From: Pseudomonadota bacterium
Lineage (GTDB): Bacteria; Pseudomonadota; Alphaproteobacteria; Acetobacterales; Acetobacteraceae
DNA: 10,523 nt
Assembly: GCA_021845835.1 (NCBI GenBank)
Contig: JAJZVE010000110.1
Span: 1-10,523 of the forward strand
Direction of reading: 5' to 3'
Within the stretch, counting starts at the first letter, position 1. Each line of letters starts with the position of its first letter. Below, in pieces: positions 1 to 8,654 of this stretch. The notes beneath the pieces were generated by a model. It did no database searches. It was not told the origin of the DNA and saw only the letters and a list, made by a program, of their open reading frames with translations. The translations under genes and the position numbers were made by a program.

Positions 1-78
1 GGCTTTGGTGAAGCTCAGGCGGCGCGCCGCGACCTCGAATGCCCGCAATGAATTCAGTGGCGGAACGCGACGATTCAC
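1..78 (-). CDS. LysR-type transcriptional regulator, N-terminal fragment (runs off the left edge)
   Basis: Read on the minus strand from a GTG at 78, the first 26 codons give MNRRVPPLNSLRAFEVAARR followed by LSFTKA. The PPLNSLRAFEVAARRLSFTKA pattern is the characteristic start of the LysR helix-turn-helix domain, most like the GcvA-type subgroup. A good Shine-Dalgarno (AGGAGGAAGG, 83-92; GGAGG core 87-91) lies 8 bases before the GTG, which supports this start. Only the beginning of the DNA-binding domain is in the window, so ligand and target are unknown. The gene lies downstream of the catabolic operon on the same strand but is separated from it by about 325 bases and has its own ribosome binding site. 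It could regulate the locus or an unrelated gene to the left. Confidence 0.85.
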   Translation of the reverse strand, partial: MNRRVPPLNSLRAFEVAARRLSFTKA

Positions 79-404
79 AGAGCCTTCCTCCTCTTCCTGC
101 GGACCTGAGCCGGCCAATTGCGTCCGTCGCCCGAAATCGGGGCGGCCAGCCACTGATCGGCCACCGGAGAACGCACAGCCGATCAACGCCCTTGCTGGCG
201 AGGCCGGGGCGAACGTTACACGCCCGATCGCTCATCCGCCCTCGCCGGCCGTGTCGAGACGTTTGCGTTTCGGACAGGGTGAGCGGCGGAACCGCAATTC
301 CGGCGGCTTGTCGGGACCGGGCTGAAAGCATCACGTCCGGAGCCAACCATCCGTGCGCAGCATATGCGCCCGGGACCACGCTTTGCCAGCCGCTCCGGCC
401 AGCA
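79..404. other. Gene-free stretch between the glycosyltransferase stop and the LysR start
   Basis: I find no convincing gene on either strand. The long open frames crossing it are GC-driven shadows continuing from the neighbouring gene. It holds the LysR ribosome binding site (83-92), a perfect 8-bp inverted repeat (154-185, listed separately), and a weak 5-bp stem GGGCG/CGCCC at 207-211 and 221-225. No T-tract terminator is evident after the glycosyltransferase. The stretch presumably carries the LysR promoter, but no clear -35/-10 pair stands out. Confidence 0.6.
154..185. repeat. Perfect inverted repeat TGATCGGC-N16-GCCGATCA upstream of the LysR gene
   Basis: TGATCGGC at 154-161 is exactly complemented by GCCGATCA at 178-185, with a 16-base spacer. 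It lies 76 to 107 bases upstream of the LysR GTG, where autoregulatory operators of such regulators usually sit. It could instead be a stem in the tail of the glycosyltransferase transcript; no T-run follows, so a rho-independent terminator is unlikely. Its function is inferred from position and symmetry only. Confidence 0.4.
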
Positions 405-1898
405 TTACTTCGCCGCCACCGACAGGTCGTGGCCGAGGAACAGCAGCGCCTGCCCTGCCGGCCGCGGCTGCGCCACCAGCGGCACGGGCGCAAGCGGTTC
501 GATGCCGGCGAAACGCACGCCGGCGGCGGCGAGCGCGGCGGCGCTGACGGACCTGCGGGCAACGATCAGCACGTCGCGACCCCGGAACGTGGCCGGCGGT
601 GCCACGAGGCCGAACTGGCGTGCATCCTGGCACAGACAGATCACGGTCGCCCCGGGGCCGAGCGCGTAACCGACCTTGCCGGCCAGCTGCCAGCCGGTCG
701 TGCCGATGACGGTGCCCGGCCGGTCGAGCAGGCCGCGCGCGGCCAGCGCGGGGCGCAGCGCCGTCCAGTCCAGCGCCTGCGCCGCCGGATCGCCGGGCAG
801 CGGCAGCCAGCCCCAGCGCACCTCGCTCGCCACGATCGCCAGACCGAACAGCAGCAGGCCCGCTGTCCCGGCCGCGACGCGGCGCACCAGCGCGGGCGGC
901 GCGGCGTCCAGCGCGGCGCCAAGCAGCGGGAACAGCATCAGGTAGCCGGGCGCGGCCCAGTGGAACAGCACGTGGCGAGCGTGCAGGCCGACCAGGGCGA
1001 ACAGCAGGATCGGCGGCGCGCCGAGGCAGAGCAGCAGCCATCGGCGCCAGTCCGCCGGCCCGGCACGCAACGCCGCGACCGCCGCCGCCATCATCGGCAG
1101 CCAGATCCAGGGCAGCACGAACAGCGCCTCGCCCGCGAGCACGACCAGCGGCCCGAACGGATGCAGCCCCCGCTCCGCCGCCCGCGCACCCTGGAAGGCG
1201 AAGCTCGCCCAGCCATGCGTGGCGTTCCAGACAACGACCGGGGCGAACAGCGCGACGGCGAGCAGCGCGGCGGCATAGGGCTGCGGGCGCCGCAGCCAGC
1301 GTCGATGGGCGGGCTGGGTCGCCAGATAGAGCAGCGCACCGGCCAGCGTCAGCCCCGCGGTGTATTTCGACAGCAGCGCCAGTCCCGCGGCGGCGCCCGC
1401 GGCAAGCCACCAGCGCCAGCCGCCGTCCTGCAGTGCGTGCAGCAGGCACAGCGCCGCCGCCAGCAGCGCGCAGGTCAAGGGCCCGTCGGGCAGCACCCAG
1501 CCGCCGGTGGTCACGCCGAACACCGGCGACAGATTGAACGCCAGCGCGGCCCAAACCCCCGCACGCGCCCCGAACAGCGCCGCGCCGAGCCGGTACATGA
1601 GCCAGGTCGACACCGCAAACAGCAGGATGAAGGGCAGACGGACGACCACGTCCGCCTCGCTGCCGGCGAGCCGCGCCATCCCGGCGGCGAGCCACCAGGA
1701 CAGCGGCGGATGGTCGAAATAGCCGAGGCGCAGCGTGCGGCCGGCGGCGACCATGTAGCCCTCGTCGATGCCGAGGCCGATCGCCGCCGCCATGACCAGC
1801 CGCACCGCCGTGCCGGCGGCGATCAGCCAGGCGACCGCCAGGTTCAAGGAGGCGGCGGACCGCCGGTCAAGCAGCGATGGTGCGCTGCGTCTGCTCAC
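405..1898 (-). CDS. GT39/PMT-ArnT-like integral membrane glycosyltransferase
   Basis: This 497-residue protein is a polytopic inner-membrane GT-C fold enzyme of the dolichyl-phosphate-mannose mannosyltransferase / ArnT type, which transfers a sugar from a polyprenyl-phosphate donor on the periplasmic side. The first hydrophobic segment (about 20-42) leads into the diagnostic first periplasmic loop with GIDEGY (Asp45, Glu46) and YFDHPPL (Asp62, His63). About ten further hydrophobic segments follow, then a soluble C-terminal part of about 120 residues. The GTG start at 1898 has a GAGG six bases upstream and gives a 32-base overlap with the end of the FAH gene, so it is probably translationally coupled as the last gene of the operon. 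A TTG at codon 18 is an alternative start. The acceptor (lipid A, glycan or protein) cannot be told. A glycosyltransferase at the tail of a sugar-acid catabolic operon is unexpected. Confidence 0.85.
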   Translation of the reverse strand: MSRRSAPSLLDRRSAASLNLAVAWLIAAGTAVRLVMAAAIGLGIDEGYMVAAGRTLRLGYFDHPPLSWWLAAGMARLAGSEADVVVRLPFILLFAVSTWLMYRLGAALFGARAGVWAALAFNLSPVFGVTTGGWVLPDGPLTCALLAAALCLLHALQDGGWRWWLAAGAAAGLALLSKYTAGLTLAGALLYLATQPAHRRWLRRPQPYAAALLAVALFAPVVVWNATHGWASFAFQGARAAERGLHPFGPLVVLAGEALFVLPWIWLPMMAAAVAALRAGPADWRRWLLLCLGAPPILLFALVGLHARHVLFHWAAPGYLMLFPLLGAALDAAPPALVRRVAAGTAGLLLFGLAIVASEVRWGWLPLPGDPAAQALDWTALRPALAARGLLDRPGTVIGTTGWQLAGKVGYALGPGATVICLCQDARQFGLVAPPATFRGRDVLIVARRSVSAAALAAAGVRFAGIEPLAPVPLVAQPRPAGQALLFLGHDLSVAAK

Positions 1899-2712
1899 CC
1901 AGCCCCTCGATGCCGAGGCGCATGGTCTGGCCGGGCCGCAGGAAGATCGGCTGTGGCTTCTTGCCGCTGCCGACGCCGGGAGGCGTACCGGTGCTGATGA
2001 TATCGCCCGGATACAGCGTGATGAAGTGGCTGATATAGCTGACCAGCTTGCGCACTCCGAAGATCATCGTCCTGGTGCTGCCACGCTGCATCGCCTGACC
2101 ATCCACGTCGAGCCACATCGACAGGGTCTGCGGATCGGCGATCTCGTCGCGCGTCACCAGCCACGGGCCGACCGGACCGAACGTGTCACAGCCCTTGCCC
2201 TTGTCCCAGGTGCCGCCGCGTTCGAGCTGGTATTCGCGCTCGCTCACGTCGTTGACGACGCAATAGCCGGCAACGTGGTCCATCGCCTCGTGCTCGGCGA
2301 CGTAGCTGGCGCGCCGGCCGATTACCACGCCCAGTTCCACTTCCCAGTCCGTCTTCTTCGAGCCGCGAGGGATCTTCACATCGTCATTGGGGCCGCAGAA
2401 GGCGCCGAGCGACTTCAGGAACACGATCGGCTCCTTCGGCACTGGCATGTTGCTCTCGGCGGCGTGGTCGGCATAATTGAGGCCGATGCACACGAAGTTC
2501 AGCGGGCGCGTCACGCAGGGACCGATGCGCGGCTGGCCCTGCACCAGCGGCAGCGTCGCCGGGTCGAGGGCGGCGAGCCGCGCGAGGCCGGCGGGCGCGA
2601 TGGCGTCGGCGTCGATATCGCGCACCACGCCGGAGAGGTCACGCAGCCGGCCCTGGGCGTCCAGCATGCCGGGCTTCTCGGCGCCCACAGCGCCATAGCG
2701 CAGCAGTTTCAT
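1867..2712 (-). CDS. FAH-family hydrolase, probable 2,4-diketo-3-deoxyaldonate (L-fuconate-type) hydrolase
   Basis: A 281-residue cytosolic enzyme of the fumarylacetoacetate hydrolase family. The family signature IGLNYADHAAES is at 76-87. The expected metal-binding acids are Glu124 and Glu126 (DWEVELG) and Asp155 (VVNDVSER). The conserved GDIISTGTPPGVG lies near residue 235. Length and the MKLLRYG...EKPGMLD N-terminus match proteins often labelled ureidoglycolate lyase, a group that includes 2,4-diketo-3-deoxy-L-fuconate hydrolase. Its place after a sugar-acid dehydratase and a KDF-dehydrogenase-like SDR argues for hydrolytic C-C cleavage of a 2,4-diketo-3-deoxy acid to pyruvate plus glycolate or lactate. 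The ATG at 2712 has AAGGAG eight bases upstream and overlaps the RidA stop by four bases (ATGA); a longer in-frame extension is a shadow of RidA. Exact substrate is inferred from context. Confidence 0.88.
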   Translation of the reverse strand: MKLLRYGAVGAEKPGMLDAQGRLRDLSGVVRDIDADAIAPAGLARLAALDPATLPLVQGQPRIGPCVTRPLNFVCIGLNYADHAAESNMPVPKEPIVFLKSLGAFCGPNDDVKIPRGSKKTDWEVELGVVIGRRASYVAEHEAMDHVAGYCVVNDVSEREYQLERGGTWDKGKGCDTFGPVGPWLVTRDEIADPQTLSMWLDVDGQAMQRGSTRTMIFGVRKLVSYISHFITLYPGDIISTGTPPGVGSGKKPQPIFLRPGQTMRLGIEGLGEQTQRTIAA

Positions 2713-3110
2713 TCTGGCGTCTCCTTCGCTGTCGCGCGTCGGCGCGCGGTGACTTCGATTTCGATGCGCATGCGCGGGTCGGCGAGTCCGGCCGCGATCA
2801 TGGTGGCGGCCGGCGGCGCGGCACCGAAGCAGCGCCGCAGCGCCGGCCAGCACGCCGGAAAATCCCGCGCATCCGGCAGGATGTAGCGCACGCGCACCAC
2901 ATCGGCAAAGCTGCAATCCGCCTCCGCCAGTGCGGCTTCGATGTTGGCCAGGCACTGCGCGGTCTGCGTTGCCACATCCGGCGAAATGGTCATGCTGACG
3001 TAGTCGAAGCCGGTGGTACCGGAGACAAACACCCAGTCGCCGTCCACGACCGCGCGCGCATAGCCGATCTCGCGCTCGAAAGCAGAGCCGGAGGTGATGG
3101 TGCGGCGCAT
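2709..3110 (-). CDS. RidA/YjgF/UK114-family protein lacking the canonical catalytic arginine
   Basis: A 133-residue RidA-family protein: N-terminal strands with VVDGDWVFVSGTTGFD, a central helix (TAQCLANIEAALAEAD, then VVRVRYILPD), and the family C-terminus RMRIEIEVTA. Classic RidA proteins hydrolyse reactive enamine/imine intermediates such as 2-aminoacrylate using an arginine in a PARSCVEV-type motif (Arg105 in E. coli). Here the aligned stretch is PAATMIAA, with alanine at that position, so it is probably not a standard enamine deaminase. The ATG is 4 bases after the SDR stop and has no good Shine-Dalgarno, so translation is likely coupled to the SDR. It overlaps the FAH start by four bases. 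Conserved placement suggests it acts on or protects against a reactive diketo or enol intermediate of the pathway; that role is inference. Confidence 0.87.
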   Translation of the reverse strand: MRRTITSGSAFEREIGYARAVVDGDWVFVSGTTGFDYVSMTISPDVATQTAQCLANIEAALAEADCSFADVVRVRYILPDARDFPACWPALRRCFGAAPPAATMIAAGLADPRMRIEIEVTARRRATAKETPE

Positions 3111-3114
3111 CGGC

Positions 3115-5690
<2,576 letters not shown>

Positions 5691-5710
5691 GACCGTTTCC
5701 CCTTCCTCCC

Positions 5711-5726
5711 GGCCGGCGAACCGGCC
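5711..5726 (-). promoter_or_regulatory. GC hairpin abutting the dehydratase ribosome binding site
   Basis: On the transcript this reads GGCCGG-UUCG-CCGGCC, a perfect 6-bp stem with a UUCG loop. Its 3' arm directly touches the purine-rich GGGAGGAAGGGG (5699-5710) that precedes the ATG. Such a stem could help keep the adjacent ribosome binding site open, or stabilise the 5' end of the message. The closing pair is G-C, unlike the extra-stable C(UUCG)G type. The fold is seen; any function is inferred. Confidence 0.4.
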
Positions 5727-5756
5727 GCCGCGCAGGGTGGGCGGGCGGGGCGCAGG

Positions 5757-5762
5757 TGTCAA
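5757..5762 (-). promoter_or_regulatory. Perfect -35 box (TTGACA) for the dehydratase operon
   Basis: Minus-strand TTGACA lies 66 to 72 bases upstream of the dehydratase ATG. At 17-base spacing the -10 position reads CACCCT, a poor match, as is common in GC-rich alphaproteobacteria or activator-dependent promoters. The palindrome at 5777-5787 sits just upstream of this box. Confidence 0.45.
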
Positions 5763-5776
5763 CCGGGCTGGCACAA

Positions 5777-5787
5777 ATGTCTGACAT
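5777..5787. promoter_or_regulatory. Operator-like palindrome ATGTC-T-GACAT upstream of the dehydratase operon
   Basis: ATGTC and GACAT form a perfect 11-bp palindrome around a central T, framed by partly symmetric GCAC (5771-5774) and GTGC (5788-5791). The TGTC-N-GACA form resembles operators of FadR/FCD-type GntR regulators, common controllers of sugar-acid catabolism. It lies 87 bases upstream of the dehydratase ATG and 14 bases upstream of the TTGACA box, a sensible place for control. No GntR gene is in the window. Confidence 0.5.
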
Positions 5788-5791
5788 GTGC

Positions 5792-5813
5792 GCCGGCCGC
5801 GCGTTCCGCCGGC
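5792..5813 (-). terminator. Weak hairpin immediately after pxpA
   Basis: GCCGGC occurs at 5792-5797 and again at 5808-5813, and since it is self-complementary the two copies can pair around a 10-base loop directly after the pxpA stop. No T-run follows, so this is at best a weak terminator or a mRNA 3' end stabiliser. Confidence 0.2.
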
Positions 5814-6584
5814 TCAGACCATCGCCGGCAGGGCAACGAGTTCGATGCCGGCCGCCGCCAGCGCGTCGCGCGTCGCCTGCGCCACCAGCACGCCGGTGCG
5901 CTCGTCGCCATGCACGCAGAGCGTGTCGATGCGGCGCGGCAGTTCCGCGCCGCTGCGCGCGATCACGACCTGATCGCGCACCATGCGCACCGCGCGCGCG
6001 GCCGCCACCGCAGGGTCGGTGATGACCGCGCCGGCGATCCGGCGCGAGGTGAGGTTTCCGTCATCCTCATAGAGCCGGTCCACGAACGCCTCGCTGGCAA
6101 AGCGCAGGCCGAGATCCTGCGCTGCCTTCTCCATCTCCGACCCGCCGAGCGCGACGTAGATGATCGACGGGTCCACGGTCCGGATCGCCCGCCCGACGGC
6201 AAGCGCGTAGTCCGCCCGCAGCGCAGCCATGTTGCTGAGCGCACCGTGGGCCTTCAGATGCGTGACCTTCGTACCCGCATACGCCGCGATCGCCTGCAGG
6301 GCTCCGATCTGATAGGCGACCATGTATTCGAGGTCGTCGGCGCGCATGTCGATCGGCCGCCGGCCGAAGCCCCAGAGATCGTTGAAGCCCGGATGCGCGC
6401 CGATGCTGACGCCGAGTTCCTTCGCTCGCAGCACGACGCGGTGCATCACATTGGCGTCGCCGGCGTGGAAGCCGCAGGCAACACTCGCCGAACCGATGAT
6501 GCGCAGCATGTCCATGTCGCTGCCGATGTCGTAAGCGCCGAATCCCTCGCCCAGATCGGCGTTCAGATTGACTTTCGTTGACAT
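5814..6584 (-). CDS. pxpA: 5-oxoprolinase subunit A (LamB/YcsF family)
   Basis: A 256-residue protein of the LamB/YcsF family. Hallmarks in order: VNLNADLGEGFG at 5-16, the SASVACGFHAGD segment near 42-53, GVSIGAHPGF, LKAHGAL, and a C-terminal LCVHGD. PxpA works with PxpB and PxpC to hydrolyse 5-oxoproline (pyroglutamate) to glutamate with ATP. Neither pxpB nor pxpC is in this window, so it is a lone subunit here; partners may be elsewhere, or the protein may do another job. The ATG at 6584 is chosen over an in-frame start at 6611 because AAAGGA lies about nine bases upstream and the family begins at MSTKVNLNADLGE. It is 69 bases downstream of iolG on the same strand, so it may be co-transcribed with it. 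Confidence 0.9.
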   Translation of the reverse strand: MSTKVNLNADLGEGFGAYDIGSDMDMLRIIGSASVACGFHAGDANVMHRVVLRAKELGVSIGAHPGFNDLWGFGRRPIDMRADDLEYMVAYQIGALQAIAAYAGTKVTHLKAHGALSNMAALRADYALAVGRAIRTVDPSIIYVALGGSEMEKAAQDLGLRFASEAFVDRLYEDDGNLTSRRIAGAVITDPAVAAARAVRMVRDQVVIARSGAELPRRIDTLCVHGDERTGVLVAQATRDALAAAGIELVALPAMV

Positions 6585-6604
6585 TGCAACCCGTCCTTTC
6601 CCGC

Positions 6605-6642
6605 CAGCCAACAGGCTGACCCCGTCTGCGCACCCCGTGCGC
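6605..6642 (-). other. Two small hairpins between iolG and pxpA
   Basis: The 69-base gap holds CAGCC-AACA-GGCTG (6605-6618) and GCGCAC-CCC-GTGCGC (6628-6642), both perfect stems. Neither is followed by a T-run, so they do not look like full terminators. They may be mRNA processing or stability elements between two co-transcribed genes. Confidence 0.3.
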
Positions 6643-6653
6643 GCGGCTCCGCC

Positions 6654-7655
6654 TCAGTCGTAGCGCAGTTGCACTGCCCGCCCGCTGCGCAGCGATTCCC
6701 AGGCGGCGTCGGCCAGGATCAGCGCCTTGCGCCCGTCCTCGAACCCGACCGCCGGAGCCGTCTTGTTGACGACGGTATCGACGAACTCGTTCAGTTCGTC
6801 GAGATAGGCCTGGGCATAACGCTGGATGAAGAAATGCAGCAGCGGCTCCTGCGCATCGGTCGCCTGCGCGGTCCAGCGGCGCAGGCTGGAAGCGCGCCAG
6901 TTCTCCGACTGCACCATGCCCTTGGCGCCAAACGCCTCCACCCGCTGGTCGTAGCCATAGACGGCGCGACGAGAGTTGTTGATGTGGACGAGCGCCCCCG
7001 ACGGGGCCTTCAGGACCACCATCGCCGTGTCCACGTCGCCGATCGCGGCCAGCGCCGGCTCGATCATGACGCTGCCGGCGGCGTACACCGCGACCGGATC
7101 CTCGCCGAGGATGAAGCGAGCGAGGTCGAAGTCGTGGATCATCATGTCGCGGAAGATGCCTCCCGACACCTTCATGTATTCCATCGGCGCGAGACCTGGA
7201 TCGCGGCTGGTGATGATGAGCTGCTGCAATGCGCCGATCTCGCCGCGCGCCACAGCCTCGCGCACCGCGCGATGACTGGCATCGTAGCGGCGGTTGAAGC
7301 CGAGCTGGATGGCAACGCCGGTGCCGGCGATGTCGCGGCGACACTGCTCGACCCGCCTGATGTCGAGGTCGATCGGCTTCTCGCACAGGATCGCCTTCCC
7401 GGCCTTCGCCGCGGCGGCGATCAGATCGACATGCGTGTCGGTGGAGGAAGCGATCAGCACCGCGTCCACCTGCGGGTCGGACAGCGCCGCATCGACGCTG
7501 GATGCCACCGTGGCACCGTGCGTGCTTGCCACCTTCTGTGCCGCCGACGCCTGCACATCATAGACGCAATGCAGGGACGCGCGCGCATGGGCGGCGACGT
7601 TGGCCGCGTGCATGGCGCCGATGCGGCCGGCGCCGAACAGTGCAAATCGAACCAT
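6654..7655 (-). CDS. iolG: Inositol 2-dehydrogenase-like oxidoreductase (Gfo/Idh/MocA family)
   Basis: A 333-residue NAD-dependent oxidoreductase: Rossmann loop GAGRIG at 8-13 with Asp33 favouring NAD+, CEKPIDLD with Lys93, and GGIFRDMMIHDFD with Asp170 and His174. These match the catalytic lysine, aspartate and histidine of Bacillus subtilis IolG (Lys97, Asp172, His176). Expected reaction: myo-inositol to 2-keto-myo-inositol (scyllo-inosose) in the cytoplasm. Scyllo-inositol or related sugars are alternatives in this broad family. The ATG at 7655 has GGAGG about seven bases upstream. It is divergent from the iolE-like gene, which would take the next step, and precedes pxpA on its own strand. 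Confidence 0.88.
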   Translation of the reverse strand: MVRFALFGAGRIGAMHAANVAAHARASLHCVYDVQASAAQKVASTHGATVASSVDAALSDPQVDAVLIASSTDTHVDLIAAAAKAGKAILCEKPIDLDIRRVEQCRRDIAGTGVAIQLGFNRRYDASHRAVREAVARGEIGALQQLIITSRDPGLAPMEYMKVSGGIFRDMMIHDFDLARFILGEDPVAVYAAGSVMIEPALAAIGDVDTAMVVLKAPSGALVHINNSRRAVYGYDQRVEAFGAKGMVQSENWRASSLRRWTAQATDAQEPLLHFFIQRYAQAYLDELNEFVDTVVNKTAPAVGFEDGRKALILADAAWESLRSGRAVQLRYD

Positions 7656-7734
7656 CGGTGTCCTCCCGATCCCACTTTCCGCCCATTCTGCCCGGCACTA
7701 GACTGTCCGCCAAGAGCGGGGAGGAGTGCGGGTT
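7656..7734. promoter_or_regulatory. Divergent control region between iolG and iolE
   Basis: These 79 bases must carry promoters for both directions. They hold both ribosome binding sites (cctcc on the left for iolG; GGGGAGGAG at 7718-7726 for iolE). On the plus strand TAGACT at 7699-7704 is a fair -10 candidate, with only TTTCCG at 7676-7681 as a -35 partner. I see no clear operator palindrome. Confidence 0.4.
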
Positions 7735-8640
7735 ATGGCGGGAACGATCAGGCTGGGCGTTGCGCCGATTGCGTGGAGCAACAGCGACCTGCCCGAACTC
7801 GGCGGCGACACCCCGCTGGAAACCTGCCTCGCCGAAAGCCGCGCCGCCGGCTATTCGGGCACCGAGACTGGCGTGAAATTCCCGATGGATGCGGCAACGC
7901 TCGGCCCGATCCTGCGGCGGCACCATCTGGCGCTGGTGTCCGGCTGGTTCTCCGGACGGCTGCTGGAGCTTTCGGTCGCCGAGGAAAGACGGCGGATCGC
8001 GCCGCAGCTTGCGGCTTTCGCCGAACTCGGGGCACCGGTGCTGGTCTATGCCGAAACCACCGGCAGCGTGCAGGCGATGCGGGACACGCCGATCAGCCGC
8101 CGCCGCCGCCTTGCCCCGGACGAGTTCAAGGTGCTGGGCGAGAAGATGACGGAGCTGGCGCGGCACATGCAGGCGCGCGGCGTGCGGCTCGCCTATCATC
8201 ACCACATGGCGACCGTGGTGGAGACAGAAGCGGAGATCGACGCGCTGATGGCAGCAACGGGGGATGAGGTCGGCCTGCTGGTCGATACCGGGCATGCCTG
8301 CTACGCTGGCGGCGACTGGCTTGCCATCACCGGGCGACACGCCCGGCGCGTCGTGCATGTGCATTGCAAGGACATCCGCCCCGATGTGCTGACCGCGGCG
8401 CGGCGCGACGACATGAGCTTCCTGAATGCCATTCTCGCCGGCGTGTTCACCGTTCCGGGGGACGGCTTCATCGACTACGATGCGTTCGCGCGCGTGCTCG
8501 CGGGGATCGGCTATTCGGGCTGGGTGGTGGTGGAGGCGGAGCAGGATCCGGCGAAGGCGCCGCCCTATGAGTATGCGCTGAAGGGCCGCCGGCACCTCGC
8601 CGCCGCGTTCGCGCGGGCCGGCTTCACAATCGCGCCATGA
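7735..8640 (+). CDS. iolE: Inosose dehydratase-like TIM-barrel protein
   Basis: A 301-residue xylose-isomerase-like TIM-barrel protein. Its N-terminus [18 protein letters not shown] (8-25) is typical of IolE, 2-keto-myo-inositol dehydratase, which removes water from scyllo-inosose to give 3D-trihydroxycyclohexane-1,2-dione. Further barrel motifs in order: [59 protein letters not shown] and [10 protein letters not shown], including the glutamate, aspartate and histidines expected to bind the metal. ATG 7735 is chosen because GGAGG (7720-7724) lies ten bases upstream, whereas the GTG at 7726 touches that ribosome binding site. The last codons overlap ATG 8637 of the next frame. Relatives such as sugar epimerases share the fold, but the N-terminus favours IolE. 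Confidence 0.87.
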   Translation: MAGTIRLGVAPIAWSNSDLPELGGDTPLETCLAESRAAGYSGTETGVKFPMDAATLGPILRRHHLALVSGWFSGRLLELSVAEERRRIAPQLAAFAELGAPVLVYAETTGSVQAMRDTPISRRRRLAPDEFKVLGEKMTELARHMQARGVRLAYHHHMATVVETEAEIDALMAATGDEVGLLVDTGHACYAGGDWLAITGRHARRVVHVHCKDIRPDVLTAARRDDMSFLNAILAGVFTVPGDGFIDYDAFARVLAGIGYSGWVVVEAEQDPAKAPPYEYALKGRRHLAAAFARAGFTIAP

Positions 8641-8654
8641 GCGGAGGCGGCGCC

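Noticed and set aside
39..1997. 652-codon open frame on the plus strand over the glycosyltransferase
   Set aside because: Its product is arginine/glutamine/proline-rich with no recognisable motif. It is the antisense shadow of the GC-rich GT39 gene, whose own frame has clear membrane segments and catalytic motifs.
1768..2886. Plus-strand open frame opposite the FAH gene
   Set aside because: No family motif; histidine/arginine-rich mirror of the FAH and RidA genes.
5691..5774. N-terminal extension of the dehydratase
   Set aside because: The added residues are low-complexity, would cover the promoter -35 box and leader hairpin, and the ATG at 5690 has its own ribosome binding site.
7726..7734. 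GTG start for iolE nine bases upstream of the chosen ATG
   Set aside because: It directly touches the Shine-Dalgarno, leaving no spacer; the ATG at 7735 has normal spacing.
6669..8267. Plus-strand open frame running through iolG into iolE
   Set aside because: Antisense to iolG and out of frame with iolE; no motif.
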